Source: Asparagopsis taxiformis (Eukaryota > Rhodophyta > Florideophyceae > Bonnemaisoniales > Bonnemaisoniaceae). Taken from it: a stretch of DNA of 64,000 nucleotides. Position 1 is the first letter of the stretch, and every line of letters begins with the position of its first letter. The notes under the pieces are model-generated. The model ran no database searches and was not told where the DNA came from. It saw nothing but the letters and a program-made list of their open reading frames with translations. Both the position numbers and the translations under genes were made by a program. This document shows positions 1-11,800 of this stretch, in pieces. The DNA lies in contig JALQPE010000993.1 of assembly GCA_030407315.1 (NCBI GenBank), forward strand, positions 1 through 64,000. Direction: 5' to 3'.

Positions 1-2900
1 GTCCGTGGACTCAACTCATCAGTAGCAGAAGTTGACACAGGCGCTAACCTTACACCGCCCTGATGTGATGTGTCTAACGGAAACGTGGGGATGTCCCACA
101 ATCCCAACAGCGTGGGAAGAGATGGGGTACAAAGCACAACACGTTGGCGGGCCAGTGTGCGAGGGTAGAAATAGGCTTTGAGGAGGTTATTACCATCCTC
201 CTAAGATACCCCTGACGAGTAGTATAATGCCAAACACAGCATGGCTGCAGTTGCAATACAAATAGAGGATTATCGCATCATAGCGCTGTACATCCGCCCG
301 GCTATAGGCCAAAAAGATACAAAAGATGCTTGCAGCAACTCCTAGAAGGAAGTCGGGGAAAATCAATATAGTCGGGGACTGGAATGCCCGCGCACAGTGG
401 TGGGACACGACAACAACACCTGCTGGTACCGTGCTCAGCACATGGGCAATACGCCACAACTTTAGCGTTTGTTTCCCACCGACGCAACATGTGTCACGCC
501 AGAGGATCAAGCACCGTAGACCTTATCCTGGCCCGCGGCTGGGGATAACCCAAACAAGAATTCTCTTCGGTCCATGGAACGATAAGTCGGATCACAGATG
601 GTAAGTGGAGTGCTTGTATCAGCTCAGCACACACAACAGACGCGCGTCCCCCCATACATTTTCCAGGAAGCAAAAGCCAGTCGAAACAGCTCGCATTTTT
701 ACAAAGTAGCCTTGCCAGAAATAGAGCAGCGTATCTCTATGGCACAAACAGCCCGAGAGCTTCAAACGTCACCGACAGACTTGTGAGTGTCTCCATAGCC
801 ATGGCAAGCCATCAGATCATCACGACCACCACGATTCAGACCAGGTTGGACGCAAGCACTGGACAACAAGGCGAAATGCGGACTAAACTCCTCAGAGGAA
901 ACGAGTGGACCGGGAAGAGGACGTCGCTTGGACAGAGCGATCAAACGGATACAGAGCGAACAAGAGAGACTCCACACACAAGCTGGACTACAGTGCGGAA
1001 ATGAATATCAACAGGCTTTAAAAAACCCTGCGGTTCCTCAAAAACAGACCTACTCCAGACACGCAGTGGATCCGGAAACTGTCACCAGGTACATAGACGA
1101 AAACAAATACATAAGCCGCACATACCTTTACGACGCTTCTCCGTCCCAAGTAACTTCCGAACCTATGTGCATCGCGCCTTAACCACGTCAAAATGTGGCA
1201 AAGCAGCAGGACCCGACGGGATACCCAACGAAATGCTTAAAATATCGCCTGCAGTCGTCGCAGACACACTTGTTGCCTTGTGGACTAAGTTGGTGCGATA
1301 CAATACGTACCATCCCAACTAAACGCAGGACATTGGTGCCTTTGTTCAAGCAGGGTGATAAGCATAACCCGAGCAACTTCCGCCCGATTATGTTGCTCTC
1401 CCATATCAGGAAGACTATAACAGGTGCAATTGGACTGGCTATTCGGGACGAATACACACCGCACCGTCCATCAGTGGGGGTTTACACCACATACGAGCAC
1501 TGAAGACGCAATACTAGCAGCTCAGGAGAGCATTCAAAATGCCATAAATACCTTGCCGTTCTGGACTTGACGGCCGCGTATGACTCGGTAAGAAGAGACG
1601 ATATATTTCAAGTATGCCAAGACAGTCTACCTCGGAGTATATCAGACATGATACCGCAATTATACAGCCAATGAAGGCCAAAACGAAGCTACAATGCTCG
1701 GAGCTCAGCGCAGATATTACTATGGCGTTCCTCAAGGTGACAGACCCAGTCCAGACTTGTTTAATATGTTTATGGACACCCTCCTGAACAGGCTTGACAC
1801 CATACCGAGATCAGTCTCTGAGCACCCAGCCAACGCGTATGCGGATGATATACTTTTATTGTCCAAGTCTGCAGCAGGTTGCAGGAACTGCTAGACATGG
1901 CCACGAGGTGGAGCCACCAATATCACATGAGATGGAACATTTCCAAAGCAGTATCATGACACCAATTAATATGGCGCACGAAACAACACTCAATACGGAA
2001 ACCGTGCAAACGTGCAATGAAGCTAGGTACCTGGGCGTGACGATATCCAGCGAGGGTGTAACAGACACGCAAAACATAACTCGCGTTGAGAAAGCCATGG
2101 CAATAGTGAAACAAGTTCGAAACCTGAGCCCCATCCCGTTTGCAGCTAGGAGAACATTATCTCTGGCCCTCCTGTACGGGACTCTGACGTACGGGATTAC
2201 AACTTTCACACCAACAGTGCGCCTTCTGACTCGGGCAATACGGCTTGATGAAGAAGTATTACCTTGGATCCTCGGAGTGGGAGACCCAAGAGGCCGCAAG
2301 ATATTCACAGGATGCGAGCCCTCGCTCGCGTGTCGAGCCTTATGGTACGAAGGGAGCAGCTCCTCATGGCAAGAATAACCAGACTCCATCGCCTGGTCAA
2401 TGAGCGAAACGCCTGCATGCCACTCCCAGTAATATTCGTCGGAAAACCCAACTCATTCGGCTGCAACAACAATTGCGACTTCAAAACGGCACACGGCAGA
2501 GCATGCCAAAAACCATCGCAATGAACGAATGGTCACGAGCGAATAATACCACTCGCCACATACCCGGGATCTCTCGACGAGGTCCGCCGATCCTCACCGA
2601 TACAAAAATTTGTCAAGCTGCAAGGAGAAGAGCTATGCTGTGGTACCTGCACAGATTTCCCAGACGTTCCCAGACAGCGCCCGCAGCGTGGATCAAAGCA
2701 TGGCGATCGATTATGGAACGAGAAGCACAGCCATCACAACAAACGCGGAGTACAATCTCGCAACTGATGTCCGAAAGTCAGCCCACCCGGCAAAGGCCAG
2801 ACGACCTGATGTCGGAAAATAGCCAGCAGGAAACCACGGCCGGGAGTGAGTGGAACGACACTCCGTACCAAGCACCACATAATCCATAACACACGACAAA
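1..2900 (+). mobile_element. Decayed non-LTR (LINE-type) retrotransposon
   Basis: A ruined retroelement that extends off the left edge of the window. All three forward frames must be combined to follow it, so it is not functional. Near 350-600 there is an apurinic-type endonuclease signature (GDWNAR followed by WD and later SDHRW). Near 1195-1260 comes a reverse-transcriptase palm motif (KAAGPDGIPNEMLKIS). Near 1555-1590 LDLTAAYDSV is visible, near 1725-1750 GVPQGDRPSP, and near 1835-1870 the catalytic YADDILLLS box. A thumb-like segment (EARYLGVTIS) lies near 2010-2050. The region from about 2380 to 2890 reads as a basic, glutamine-rich C-terminal part without a domain I recognise. The endonuclease type argues against R2/R4-type elements, and the strand is opposite to the neighbouring 28S gene. 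The exact clade is uncertain. Confidence 0.85.
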
Positions 2901-3848
2901 TCGAAGTGGCGCAACAGTCTCAGGCACTACATCCACGGTGCTTCAACGCGGGTACGCAAAGCATACAATCGAAACAGCCAATGCGTATTACGAATTGTCC
3001 GGAAATAGCACCGAAAATGGCACGGGCAAGCACACGCGGACATACTGGCGCACGGTATGATAAACATCCCTACAGTCATTCTGGACCACAAATACGATAC
3101 CCCGAGGTACACGACGGCGGCTCCATCCAATAGCATGTCCCGGCCTATAATCCTCGCATGATCTACCCACCTTTGTAATACCTGCCATGGGAAGACATGA
3201 TAACCTGTTCCCAATGGGTATAGCAATACCCACATTGATCACAATTCACACAACAGATAGCACAGTGGATAGTACCCGATACCTCACAGACGAATGTGGC
3301 GCTGCCGACCATGCGTTCTTTCTCTTCCCGATGCGCACAATACATCAAATAGAAGAGCTTCCCAATCAGCGCCGCATGCACACCTGACGACGGACCACCC
3401 ACCAACACAGATCCTTCAATGACATGGTTCACGGAAGATGGCCTCCACTGCGAAACTAAGCGAATATAGCACACGGGTATCGCACATGAGTTTGTAGAAA
3501 AACAGAGAGGACCGTGGCAGTCTCAACCCAGCGGGCTACACCCACCGAGATATGGGCTGCAGCTCCAGACGCCTCGTCATCAATGGCGAATCCTCGCCCG
3601 TTCATAACTGTCGACATGCGAACACATTTCGGGTATCCTGTACAAATGGAAACCTCAAAAAAAAACAACGAACAGATCTTAATACCATCCACTGGAGCGT
3701 CATCCACATAGCTGCTGCAGCAGCACCCCAGCGGCCGACGTCCGACAACACCGTCACTAGACTGATGCATTTTTTTGGGAGAACTCGGGCGAGTCTGGAA
3801 TTTGACCGGCACAACACGTCACTGCCAGCCTCAGCCACTTATTCCTAG
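2901..3848. other. Unassigned sequence between retroelement and rDNA
   Basis: No convincing coding region or RNA gene. Several short overlapping open frames occur on both strands but none carries a recognisable motif. It may be the 3' part of the retroelement remnant or older transposon debris. Confidence 0.5.
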
Positions 3849-3896
3849 GGTACCTGGTAAGTTGATGATGTGGGTACGGGGTAAGTTGATGATGTG
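3849..3896. repeat. 24-bp tandem duplication
   Basis: Two adjacent 24-bp units (3849-3872 and 3873-3896) that differ at two positions. Both contain GGTAAGTTGATGATGTG. Shorter CTGGTAAGTT copies recur at about 4138 and 4209, so this motif is scattered through the segment beside the 28S break. Confidence 0.85.
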
Positions 3897-4350
3897 TTAC
3901 ACAATACAACTGCATTGAAAAAAATATGCTGCTCCTCCCAAATTAGTACCGCAGACAATGCTCACTTGAACACACGACAGGCTGCAAAGGTTAAAAAGCG
4001 TGCAACGGAGGGGCAGAATAGCCCCTCCGTCTCCTTCGCCGCCCAGCGGGAAGGACACACCGCAGACATGGCGGTGTGGCGAATTTCATTTTTGTTCGTC
4101 AGAGTGACAAAAAAACGGACAACAAGGTTGACATGGACTGGTAAGTTCATAAGGACAGCTGTCCTGAAAATCTGGAAATTTTAATTTTTGCAATTTTTGC
4201 AAATTTGAACTGGTAAGTTTTACTGATAGCGTAGCAGTAGTCTACCCTACTTAGATTGCTGTAGCTGGACACGTGTAGTAGGATTGGTGCCTGTTGCTCA
4301 CTTCTGGGAAAGTGGCGCCAATTAAAATAAAATTCGGAGTCTTTTTGGCT
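3897..4350. other. AT-rich non-rDNA segment flanking the 28S break
   Basis: This stretch lies where the 3' third of 28S rRNA would be expected. It shows no rRNA similarity I can recognise. It has A/T-rich runs, two CTGGTAAGTT motifs and no supported gene. It could be the end of an inserted element or simply flanking DNA. Confidence 0.5.
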
Positions 4351-4390
4351 CCACGTGGCGCGGGCGGCCTGCGGCCGCCGCGCCACGTGG
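4351..4390. repeat. 40-nt GC-rich hairpin at the 28S break
   Basis: An inverted repeat with arms starting CCACGTGGCGCGG and ending CCGCGCCACGTGG. It gives about 18 base pairs with one bulged G and a TGC loop. The last base of the hairpin (4390) directly abuts the first recognisable 28S base (4391). Terminal hairpins next to insertion points are known for some transposons such as Helitrons, but no other Helitron hallmark is proved here. Confidence 0.85.
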
Positions 4391-4414
4391 ACTAATTAGA
4401 TGACGAGACACTTC

Positions 4415-4445
<31 letters not shown>

Positions 4446-5375
4446 TGTTTACCCGCGCTTGATTGAATCTCTTCACTTTGACATTCAGAGCACTGAGCAG
4501 AAATCACATTGCGTCAACATCGGTCACGACCCTCGCAATGCTTTGTTTTAATTAAACAGTCGGATTCCCTTTGCCCGTTGCAGTTCTAGTGCGCTGCACG
4601 CCGCGGGCGCCACCCCGTTGCGAGTCACGCGCAGTACGCTGCGGTAGGCAGGCCGTCTTGCGACAGCCCGCCCGCCGAGCACACCACACGTAGCACAGCG
4701 GCGGGGTTGCCAATCCCGCGCAGCACTAGAGCCAACCTTTTTCCCAAAGTTACAGGTCCAATTTGCCGACTTCCCTTATCTGCATTGTTCATATTGAGTA
4801 GAGGCTGTTCACCTTGGGGACCTGATGCGGTTATCGGTACGTCACGGCGTGGATTGTTCACTTCAGCAGACAAAGTTTCAAGGGCTGTCGACAGCGATCT
4901 GGACGCCGGAAAAGTCCGGCGCTCTGCCCGGGCACGCGTGTTTCTCCCGACAAGCGGATTCCACACAGCGCACCCTGACGTCAAACAGAAAAGATAACTC
5001 TGCCCAGAGCTGTCGCCAACGTGTTTGTCTCAAACGGCGTCACCGCCTCCACATCCGTGTGCAGGAATGTCAACCTGCTTCCCTTTCGCCAGAAAAATTC
5101 CCGAGAGAATAAACCAGCAGCTTAGGAACGACTCACTTATGCCCAATCAATGTTCACATAAAACCCTTCCCCGCTTCACCCTTCAAGGTTTGTTCACCCA
5201 CTTGAATATTTGCTACTACCACCAAGATCTGCACTCGCGGCCGTTCCACCAGTGATTGCCCACCGGCTTCTCCACGGCCGCCACGCCCTCCTACTCATTC
5301 GACGAGTTGCCAATTCGTCAAACGGTGTGGTCTCGGCCACCCGCTTCAGCGCCATCCATTTTCAGGGCTAGTCCA

Positions 5376-5409
<34 letters not shown>

Positions 5410-5724
5410 ATTCCGACTTCCATGGCCACCGTCCTGCTGTCTCGATGAACCAACACCTTTCGTGGGGTCTATAAGCGGGCAGTTGGGCGCCTTAACCACA
5501 CTTCCGGTTCATCCCGAATCGCCAGTTCTGCTTACCAAAAGTGGCCCACGGGGCCGACGTTTTTCTTGGCGCCGCTCAGACCTGCAGCGGCGCCCTTGCG
5601 TATTGAAAGTTTGAGAATCGTCTGAAGGCCAGAGGCCCCCAAATACGCTAATCATTCGCTTTACCACACAAAACAACAACCATATATTAGCTCTTTTTCA
5701 CGTCGTCGGCCCGCTATCCTGAGA

Positions 5725-5762
<38 letters not shown>

Positions 5763-6300
5763 AGTCTTTCGCCCCTATACCCAAGTTTGACGAGCGATTT
5801 GCACGTCAGCACCGCTTCGGGCTTCCACCAGAGTTTCCTCCGGCTTCACCCTACTCAGGAATAGTTCACCATCTTTCGGGTACCAGCACAACTGCTCTAG
5901 GTCGGACACGCAATCAGAGATCGCGCGCCGCCCCAAATTGCAACAACTTTGTCATTCTGAAATTATGGAATTACCGCCATCTTTCGCTTTCACTTCGCCC
6001 ACAGGCTTTGACACCCTCAGACTCGCAGCTGTGCTAGACTCCTTGGTCCGTGTTTCAAGACGGGTCGTATCGCGTCGTCACCCTGCCGTCCTCACGTGCC
6101 GCCGCAAAGCAGCACGGAGCCCTCAGTCCGCAGCAGCCTTGCAATCAGCCACCACAAACCCACAGCAGACGGAGCCACCGGTGCCACTACACCCGCCGAA
6201 ACAGGCTGAACACACCGGCGCCCACAGTTACTGCAACGCAATCCGCTTCCCTCACAACGGTTTCAGATTCTTTTCACCCTCTTTTCAAAGTGCTTTTCAT

Positions 6301-6332
<32 letters not shown>

Positions 6333-6581
6333 TTCCAGCAGTATTTAGCCTTCGATGAAATTTACCACCGATCTTAGAGCAGCATTCCCAAGCTACCCGA
6401 CTCATTCGAGACAGCCCTGTACGGCACGCCCTGTGCAGGCTGGACGGGGCTCTCACCCTCCACGGCGAACATTTTCATGTCACTTACCTGCACTGACGCA
6501 CCCAGGCTGCTCACATTACAACGGCCGCACCGCGGACGGCACGGCCTTTTCATGTTGGGCTCTTCCCGCTTCGCTCGCCGC

Positions 6582-6612
<31 letters not shown>

Positions 6613-6663
6613 ACCGCTTAATTATATGCTTAAATTCGGCGGGTCGCCTTGTCTGATTTGAGA
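4391..6663 (-). rRNA. 28S (LSU) ribosomal RNA, 3'-truncated
   Basis: Reading from the minus strand, the gene begins with the conserved TCAAATCAGACAAGGCG and ATTTAAGCATATAATTAAG block near 6610-6663. It runs through recognisable LSU core segments, including the GGTGAGTTGTTACACACTCC complement near 5380, to the universally conserved ACTATGACTCTCTTAAGGTAG block near 4410-4440. It stops at 4391 after CATCTAATTAGT, roughly 28 nt beyond the position used by R2 retroelements in animals. About 2.27 kb is present. Roughly the last third of a normal LSU gene (peptidyl-transferase ring and sarcin-ricin loop) is missing. A rRNA made from this unit could not form a complete large subunit unless the missing part lies beyond an insertion. 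Confidence 0.93.
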
Positions 6664-7227
6664 TCCAATGCCAAACATTAATATTAATATGCTCAGTTCC
6701 CTTTTTAATATTATGTATCATTATAATATTTCCCTTCATGTGTGCGATGGTGATGTTAAATTAACGCACGAGGCGTCAATTTCGCGTTAACATTAACGTT
6801 GGCAAGACGTTAACATTAACGCATATAAGAATCTCGTTAATTTCCCGCTGCAGACATCATCACCACCGTCAATCACACACTTGGAAAGCTCGCACACACG
6901 CTACCCATCCCGCGCCCTTCGCAACCGCCCATATCCCAGCCAGAGGGAGCAACCCCCCCAGCCGAAACACAGACCCCGCCAGCTCGCCACATACAGACAC
7001 CACCGCTCGTCAACGATTAAATTAATTCGCAGCAGCATCCAGCAGCAAGCCAGTAGGTAAGTCACTCCGGTCGGTAAAGACTCTCACGTGCGCACACCAG
7101 CTTCTCATTTTCAGGCGACCGACACCTTGCGGCACGGACACGCCCATTAGTCGCGTTTAACGCCGCGTGGGGTTGCCCCCTCGTGGCACGCGTTAACAAG
7201 TTTATACCATCTTCGATTTTTTTCATG
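6664..7227 (-). other. Internal transcribed spacer 2 (ITS2)
   Basis: The spacer between 5.8S and 28S, about 560 nt. It contains two copies of CGTTAACATTAACG 24 nt apart (near 6785 and 6809) and AT-rich runs near 6665-6740. Boundaries are inferred from the flanking rRNA ends. Confidence 0.85.
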
Positions 7228-7386
7228 CACGGACACTCAAACAGACATGCTCGCAGGATTACCCGCGAGCGCAACTTGCGTTCAAAAATTCGATGATTCA
7301 CGAGTTCTGCAATTCGCGTTATCTCTCGCGTTTAGCTGCGTTCTTCATCGATCTGGAAGCCAAGACATCCACCGTTGTGAGTTGTG
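7228..7386 (-). rRNA. 5.8S ribosomal RNA
   Basis: The minus strand reads CTCACAACGGTGGATGTCTT then GGCTTCC, the conserved GATGAAGAACGCAGC block, GAATTGCAGAAC, GTGAATCATCGAAT and TTTGAACGCAAGTTGCGC, ending near GCATGTCTGTTTGAGTGTC. Length is about 159 nt, usual for 5.8S. The start resembles red-algal 5.8S. After AACGCAGC the sequence departs from the usual GAAATGCGATA, but the replacement contains CGCG arms that can still pair, so the change looks compensated rather than decayed. Confidence 0.93.
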
Positions 7387-7653
7387 TTTTTGTTAATTAA
7401 TTGTTTTGTTTTTTTGGGTTCGGTTTGTTTAAAATAATGAGTTTGGATAATTGTTCACGTTAAAAAATTTGTTTTCGCAACCTCAGAGACACACTCTCGG
7501 ACCGGGAGACAACAGAGGCTTTGCAGGGCAATCACCCCCCACGCGGCACGGCAAGCTGACAAATCCCCGGGGCTACCCGGAAACCCATCCTCTCACCACA
7601 CTGTCATCCCCCACCACACGACTTCTCTTTCCAGTTCTGCTGCTTCTCTTTTG
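7387..7653 (-). other. Internal transcribed spacer 1 (ITS1)
   Basis: The spacer between 18S and 5.8S, about 267 nt, with a purine-rich tract in the rRNA sense near 7390-7450. Boundaries are taken from the conserved ends of 18S and 5.8S. Confidence 0.85.
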
Positions 7654-7711
<58 letters not shown>

Positions 7712-7793
7712 GTGATAAGGTTTGACCAAGTTTAGGCCACGCAGTCCGTGTCGCCACAGTCCACGCAGCCCTCCCGAGGCCTCACCGGACCAC

Positions 7794-7840
<47 letters not shown>

Positions 7841-8298
7841 TTCAGCGCGGGTTGATGACCCGCGCTTACAAGGTATTCCTCGTTCAGGAGGGAAAATTGC
7901 AACCCTCAATCCCCATCACGAGCGGATTTCGAGATTCGGAAGAGCTCTCGCCCATCCTCACCCGTTGACCCGCTCAGTGTAGCACGCGTGCGGCCCAGAA
8001 CATCTAAGGGCATCTCAGACCTGTTATTGCCTGGAGCTTCCGCGGGCTAGACGCCCGCAGTCCGTCTAGGAAGGCCGCCTAGCTACCGCAAAAGCAGTAA
8101 CTGCGCCTAGCTAGCACGCCCAGGTCTCGCTCGTTAACGGAATTAACCAGACAGATCACTCCACCAACTAAGAACGGCCATGCACCACCAACCATAGAAT
8201 CAAGAAAGAGCTCTCAATCTGTCAATCCTCACTATGTCCTGACCTGGTAAGTTTTCCCGTGTTGAGTCAAATTAAGCCGCAGGCTCCACACCCGGTGA

Positions 8299-8349
<51 letters not shown>

Positions 8350-9448
8350 AGAAAGCAAACACTTTGATTTCTCGGAGGGTGCCGGGTGGGCCAAATAAAC
8401 AGCCCCGCCCGATCCCCAGTCCTCATCGTTTATAGTAAAGACTACGACGGTATCTGATCGTCTTCGATCCCCTTACTTTCGTTCTTGATCAATGAAAACG
8501 TCCTTGGCAGACGCTTTCGCAGCTGTTTGTCTTTCGGCAATCCAAGAATTTCACCTCTAGCGCCGAAATACAAATGCCCCCAACCGTCCCTCTTAATCAT
8601 TACCTGGGTCTCACAAACCAACGAAACAGAACCCAAGGGTCCTATTCCATTATTCCATGCTAATCTTTTCACGGCCCAGTCGCCCGCTTTGAACACTCAA
8701 ATTTTCTCACAGTAAACAGTGGCGGCGACCAGCGCATTGTAATGAAACAGCGCACCGGCCACCATCCACAAAGGCACTCGCCGAGCGACCGACCCGAAGG
8801 CCCGCATCGCCGACAAACGCCAAAATCCGACTACGAGCGTTTTAACTGCAACAACTTTGATATACGCTTACAGAGCTGGAATTACCGCGGCTGCTGGCAC
8901 CAGACTTGCCCTCTGCTGGATCCTCGATATGCTGTTTACCTCGTTCTCATTCCAAGTAGGAAGACCATTGGTCCCCCTATTGCTATTTCTCGTCACTACC
9001 TCCCAGAGTCTGGATGGGGTAATGTGCGCGCCTGCTGCCTTCCTTGGATGTGGTAGCCGTCTCTCAGGCTCCCTCTCCGGAATCCCGCACCCACGGTCCG
9101 TTACCCGTCACAACCATGGTAGGACAATATCCTACCATCCAAAGTTGATAGGTCAGAAACTTGAACAATGCGTCGCTGATAATGAAATCGCGATCCGAAA
9201 GAAACTCTGAATCACCAACAAATGTCGGCTTGTTATCTGAATGCATACCACGGGCACCGAAGTGCACCGCTCATGGCACGTATTAGCTCTAGAATTACTA
9301 CGGTTATCCGTGTAGTACTTTCCCATTGAACAAATTATTGCTGTTTTACCGAGCCATTCGCAGTTTCGTTGTACTTGATCACTCATACTTACACTTGCAT
9401 GGCTTAGTCTTTAAGACGAGCATATACCACTGGCAGGATCAACCAGAT
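7654..9448 (-). rRNA. 18S (SSU) ribosomal RNA
   Basis: A full-length small-subunit rRNA gene of about 1,795 nt. The 5' end shows CTGGTTGATCCTGCCAG (complement near 9430-9447). The 3' end shows GTAGGTGAACCTGCGGAAGG then ATCATT (complement near 7654-7683). Internal universals such as the complement of ATTACCGCGGCTGCTGGCAC (near 8880) and of GTCAATTCCTTTAAGTTTCA (near 8308) are intact. No intron or break is apparent. It is the first gene of the minus-strand unit and lies downstream of the long spacer at 9.45-17.2 kb. Confidence 0.97.
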
Positions 9449-10449
9449 ATTTACGTACACTCATGTTCGCAGCGCCCATCAACTTTCCTCCCGGCAACAC
9501 ACGCCCGGCAGCCTCGGCAGGCTTAGGCTCGCCGCAAACAATCGGTTTCAGGGTGATTAATCCCTACTCCCGCCGTCGCAGCCTCCTCATGCCCGCCCCG
9601 CCAGTGCGCGGCCTTCGATCCAGCCCCCCAGAAAGCGTGCCGGTTTCTCCGTCTGACCAGAACTCACGTGGTAGCACGCTGCGCAGCAGCAGCCACTACC
9701 CACCGTTCCTGCGGAAATCCCTCGTTCACACACTCTCCGAAACAGCCAGATACGCACTTCCAGCGTCCTCGGTACATGCACACATCACCACCACCACCGC
9801 AAGCAGCAGCAGCAGCAACATGCACACGCCCGACTGCCGCCTTCATGCACTCGGATACGTACGCTCACACAGGCACACCCCGCGTCAGACCAGTCCTTCA
9901 GGAGCTACCCTACTAAACCAGCCCGTCACAGAGCACACCAGGCTCACGTCTCGTTGACTTCAGCGTCCTACAAACAGCCGACCCCCACAACCCAGGAGCC
10001 GACCCCAACACGAGGGGGGCGCACAAAAGCACACCAACTCCCTCAGCACGTGTGGACCTCCGCTACGTCGCATGCGTTTAGGGCGCAACACGCACAAGCG
10101 GTACATACTCTGACAACGTCACTCAACAAAAGGTCTCCAACTGATTGTGCCGGCGCGGTCGACTGGGATACGGTACAGCCCCGCGCCTTGAGATCTCAAA
10201 CTTTCTTGACATGGTTCTTTTCTTACAAAGAGGAATATATTAATGCCGACAGGCCCCATAGATAGCCTGATTTTCAGAGTCCGTGGTGATGTGTGAGCTG
10301 GTAAGACTCCCAACATCTCTCCGTACCGATGCGTGTTTGTTCTAATCCATTCTCGTGCTTTCTCTCAGTGTGTGTGTGTTCGTTCATATCGTATTTTGGT
10401 AATTCGCACTGCATTATTATTATAGTGTGTGTAAGTTTCACCCGCCTGT

Positions 10450-10815
10450 GTCTTAAATTAATGTCCTCTGATACCCTGATTCGCCTGCTGTGTGTTAATC
10501 TTATGCCCTTTATTGATGTGTGTTAAAATATTGTCCTCTGAGTCTCTGATTCGCCTGCCTGCATTGTGTTTGTATTAATTTAATGTCCTCTGAGTCTTGG
10601 TTCGCCTGCCTGCTTTTCGTGTGTTGTTAATTTAATGCCCTTTCCCTCCTTGCATGATCTTGTTGTTCTGACACTGTGTGGTGGTGGTATACTGACACTG
10701 ATCCGCTTTCCTGCTTTGTGGTGGTGTTTATTTTAATGCCCTCAGAGACTTGTTCTGCTTCATTTGTGTGTTGTTAATTTATTGTTGTCCTCATTTGAGA
10801 TTCGCTTACAAAGGT
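10450..10815. repeat. Imperfect ~60-70 bp spacer repeats
   Basis: Repeated blocks of the form TTAATGTCCTCTGA, a short variable part, then GATTCGCCTGCCTG. Clear units begin near 10453, 10522 and 10573, with decayed versions (AATGCCCT) near 10630 and 10735. They lie in the spacer upstream of 18S. Confidence 0.75.
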
Positions 10816-10842
10816 CGTGTGGCTGTTTTCCTGTCCTCTTCT

Positions 10843-11054
10843 GACACTTGGGGGGGTTCGCCTGCTTCAGCCTCTTTTGTTCAGTTGGTCCGATGGTCTT
10901 ACACGCCTTGTTCTTTGTTTGTTGTTTACCCGACTCATGTTCGTTCGCCTGCCTGCTTCACACACATACACTCACACACTCACTCGCACTTTCGACACTT
11001 GGAATTTTTACTCACTCACTCACTCCGACACTTGGTTGTTTTTCCGACACTTGG
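10843..11054. repeat. Recurrent GACACTTGG motif
   Basis: GACACTTGG occurs at 10843, 10994, 11027 and 11046, and again farther upstream in the spacer at 12223 and 12330, usually preceded by C or T. This is more than expected for a 9-mer and suggests repeat debris or a protein-binding site. Confidence 0.55.
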
Positions 11055-11659
11055 TTGTAGATTCATGCTCACACGTTAATATTAATGCTGTTTACCCGCG
11101 TTTTCAAACACTTTCACACATTATTTTAATCTCGGTCCGCTGTTTTCTGTTTACCCGCTTGCTTCACACACTGACACATTAATTTATTCTTCTTCTGGTA
11201 CCCGTTTATCTCAGATCTGTCTGTCACTTACATCACACTCACAACACTGTTTCTCTCTGACACTGTTACCCACGCACCGGTCCTGCGTTGCTGTTTTACA
11301 GGTACCGTAATCCAACCATGTATATTTGCGGCATACGACTTCTCTTTCCTTCCTCTTTTTCTGGGTCTGCACAATTCTCAGTCAGTTACACTTTCGGAGC
11401 CACGCAGGCATGTACCATCTTTCGTGTTCAAGCACCCACACACAACAGCCCGTCAGTAACGGTCAGACGCCACCCTCCACGCCGGTTACAGCGCTTCAAG
11501 CATCACGTCTTGCCAACAGGAGGCACGGACATTCTCGTACTTTCACCCCAACACTTAGTGCTACTAGCCTCTTTCCCTCACCTGTCGTCTCCACCCTCGC
11601 CGTCGCTCCTCCACGCCTCCGCACGCGCGCATACATGCATCAACACACGACAAAAACCG

Positions 11660-11800
11660 CTTCCCCGTTTCAAAAATCGACATGTCTACACACTCGATAC
11701 GGAGTTTGGTCAGCCGCGCGCCACACGACCAAACCTCTTCCCCGTTCAAAAATCGACGTGTCTACACACTCGATACGGGGTTCGGTCGGCCGCGCGCACA
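11660..11800. repeat. Direct repeat, two ~65-70 bp copies
   Basis: Copy 1 starts near 11660 and copy 2 near 11737. Each carries CTTCCCCGTT, CAAAAATCGAC, GTGTCTACACACTCGATACG (or CATG for CGTG) and a GTTTGGTC or GTTCGGTC tail, with only a few mismatches. Confidence 0.85.

Noticed and set aside
1..2900. R2- or R4-type rDNA-specific element
   Set aside because: The endonuclease is of the apurinic type at the N-terminus and the orientation is opposite to 28S. R2/R4 elements have a C-terminal restriction-like endonuclease.
4351..4395. Helitron 3' end at the 28S break
   Set aside because: The GC-rich hairpin and a following CTAA are suggestive, but CTAA belongs to conserved 28S sequence, the hairpin-to-end distance is too short and no Rep/helicase gene is present.
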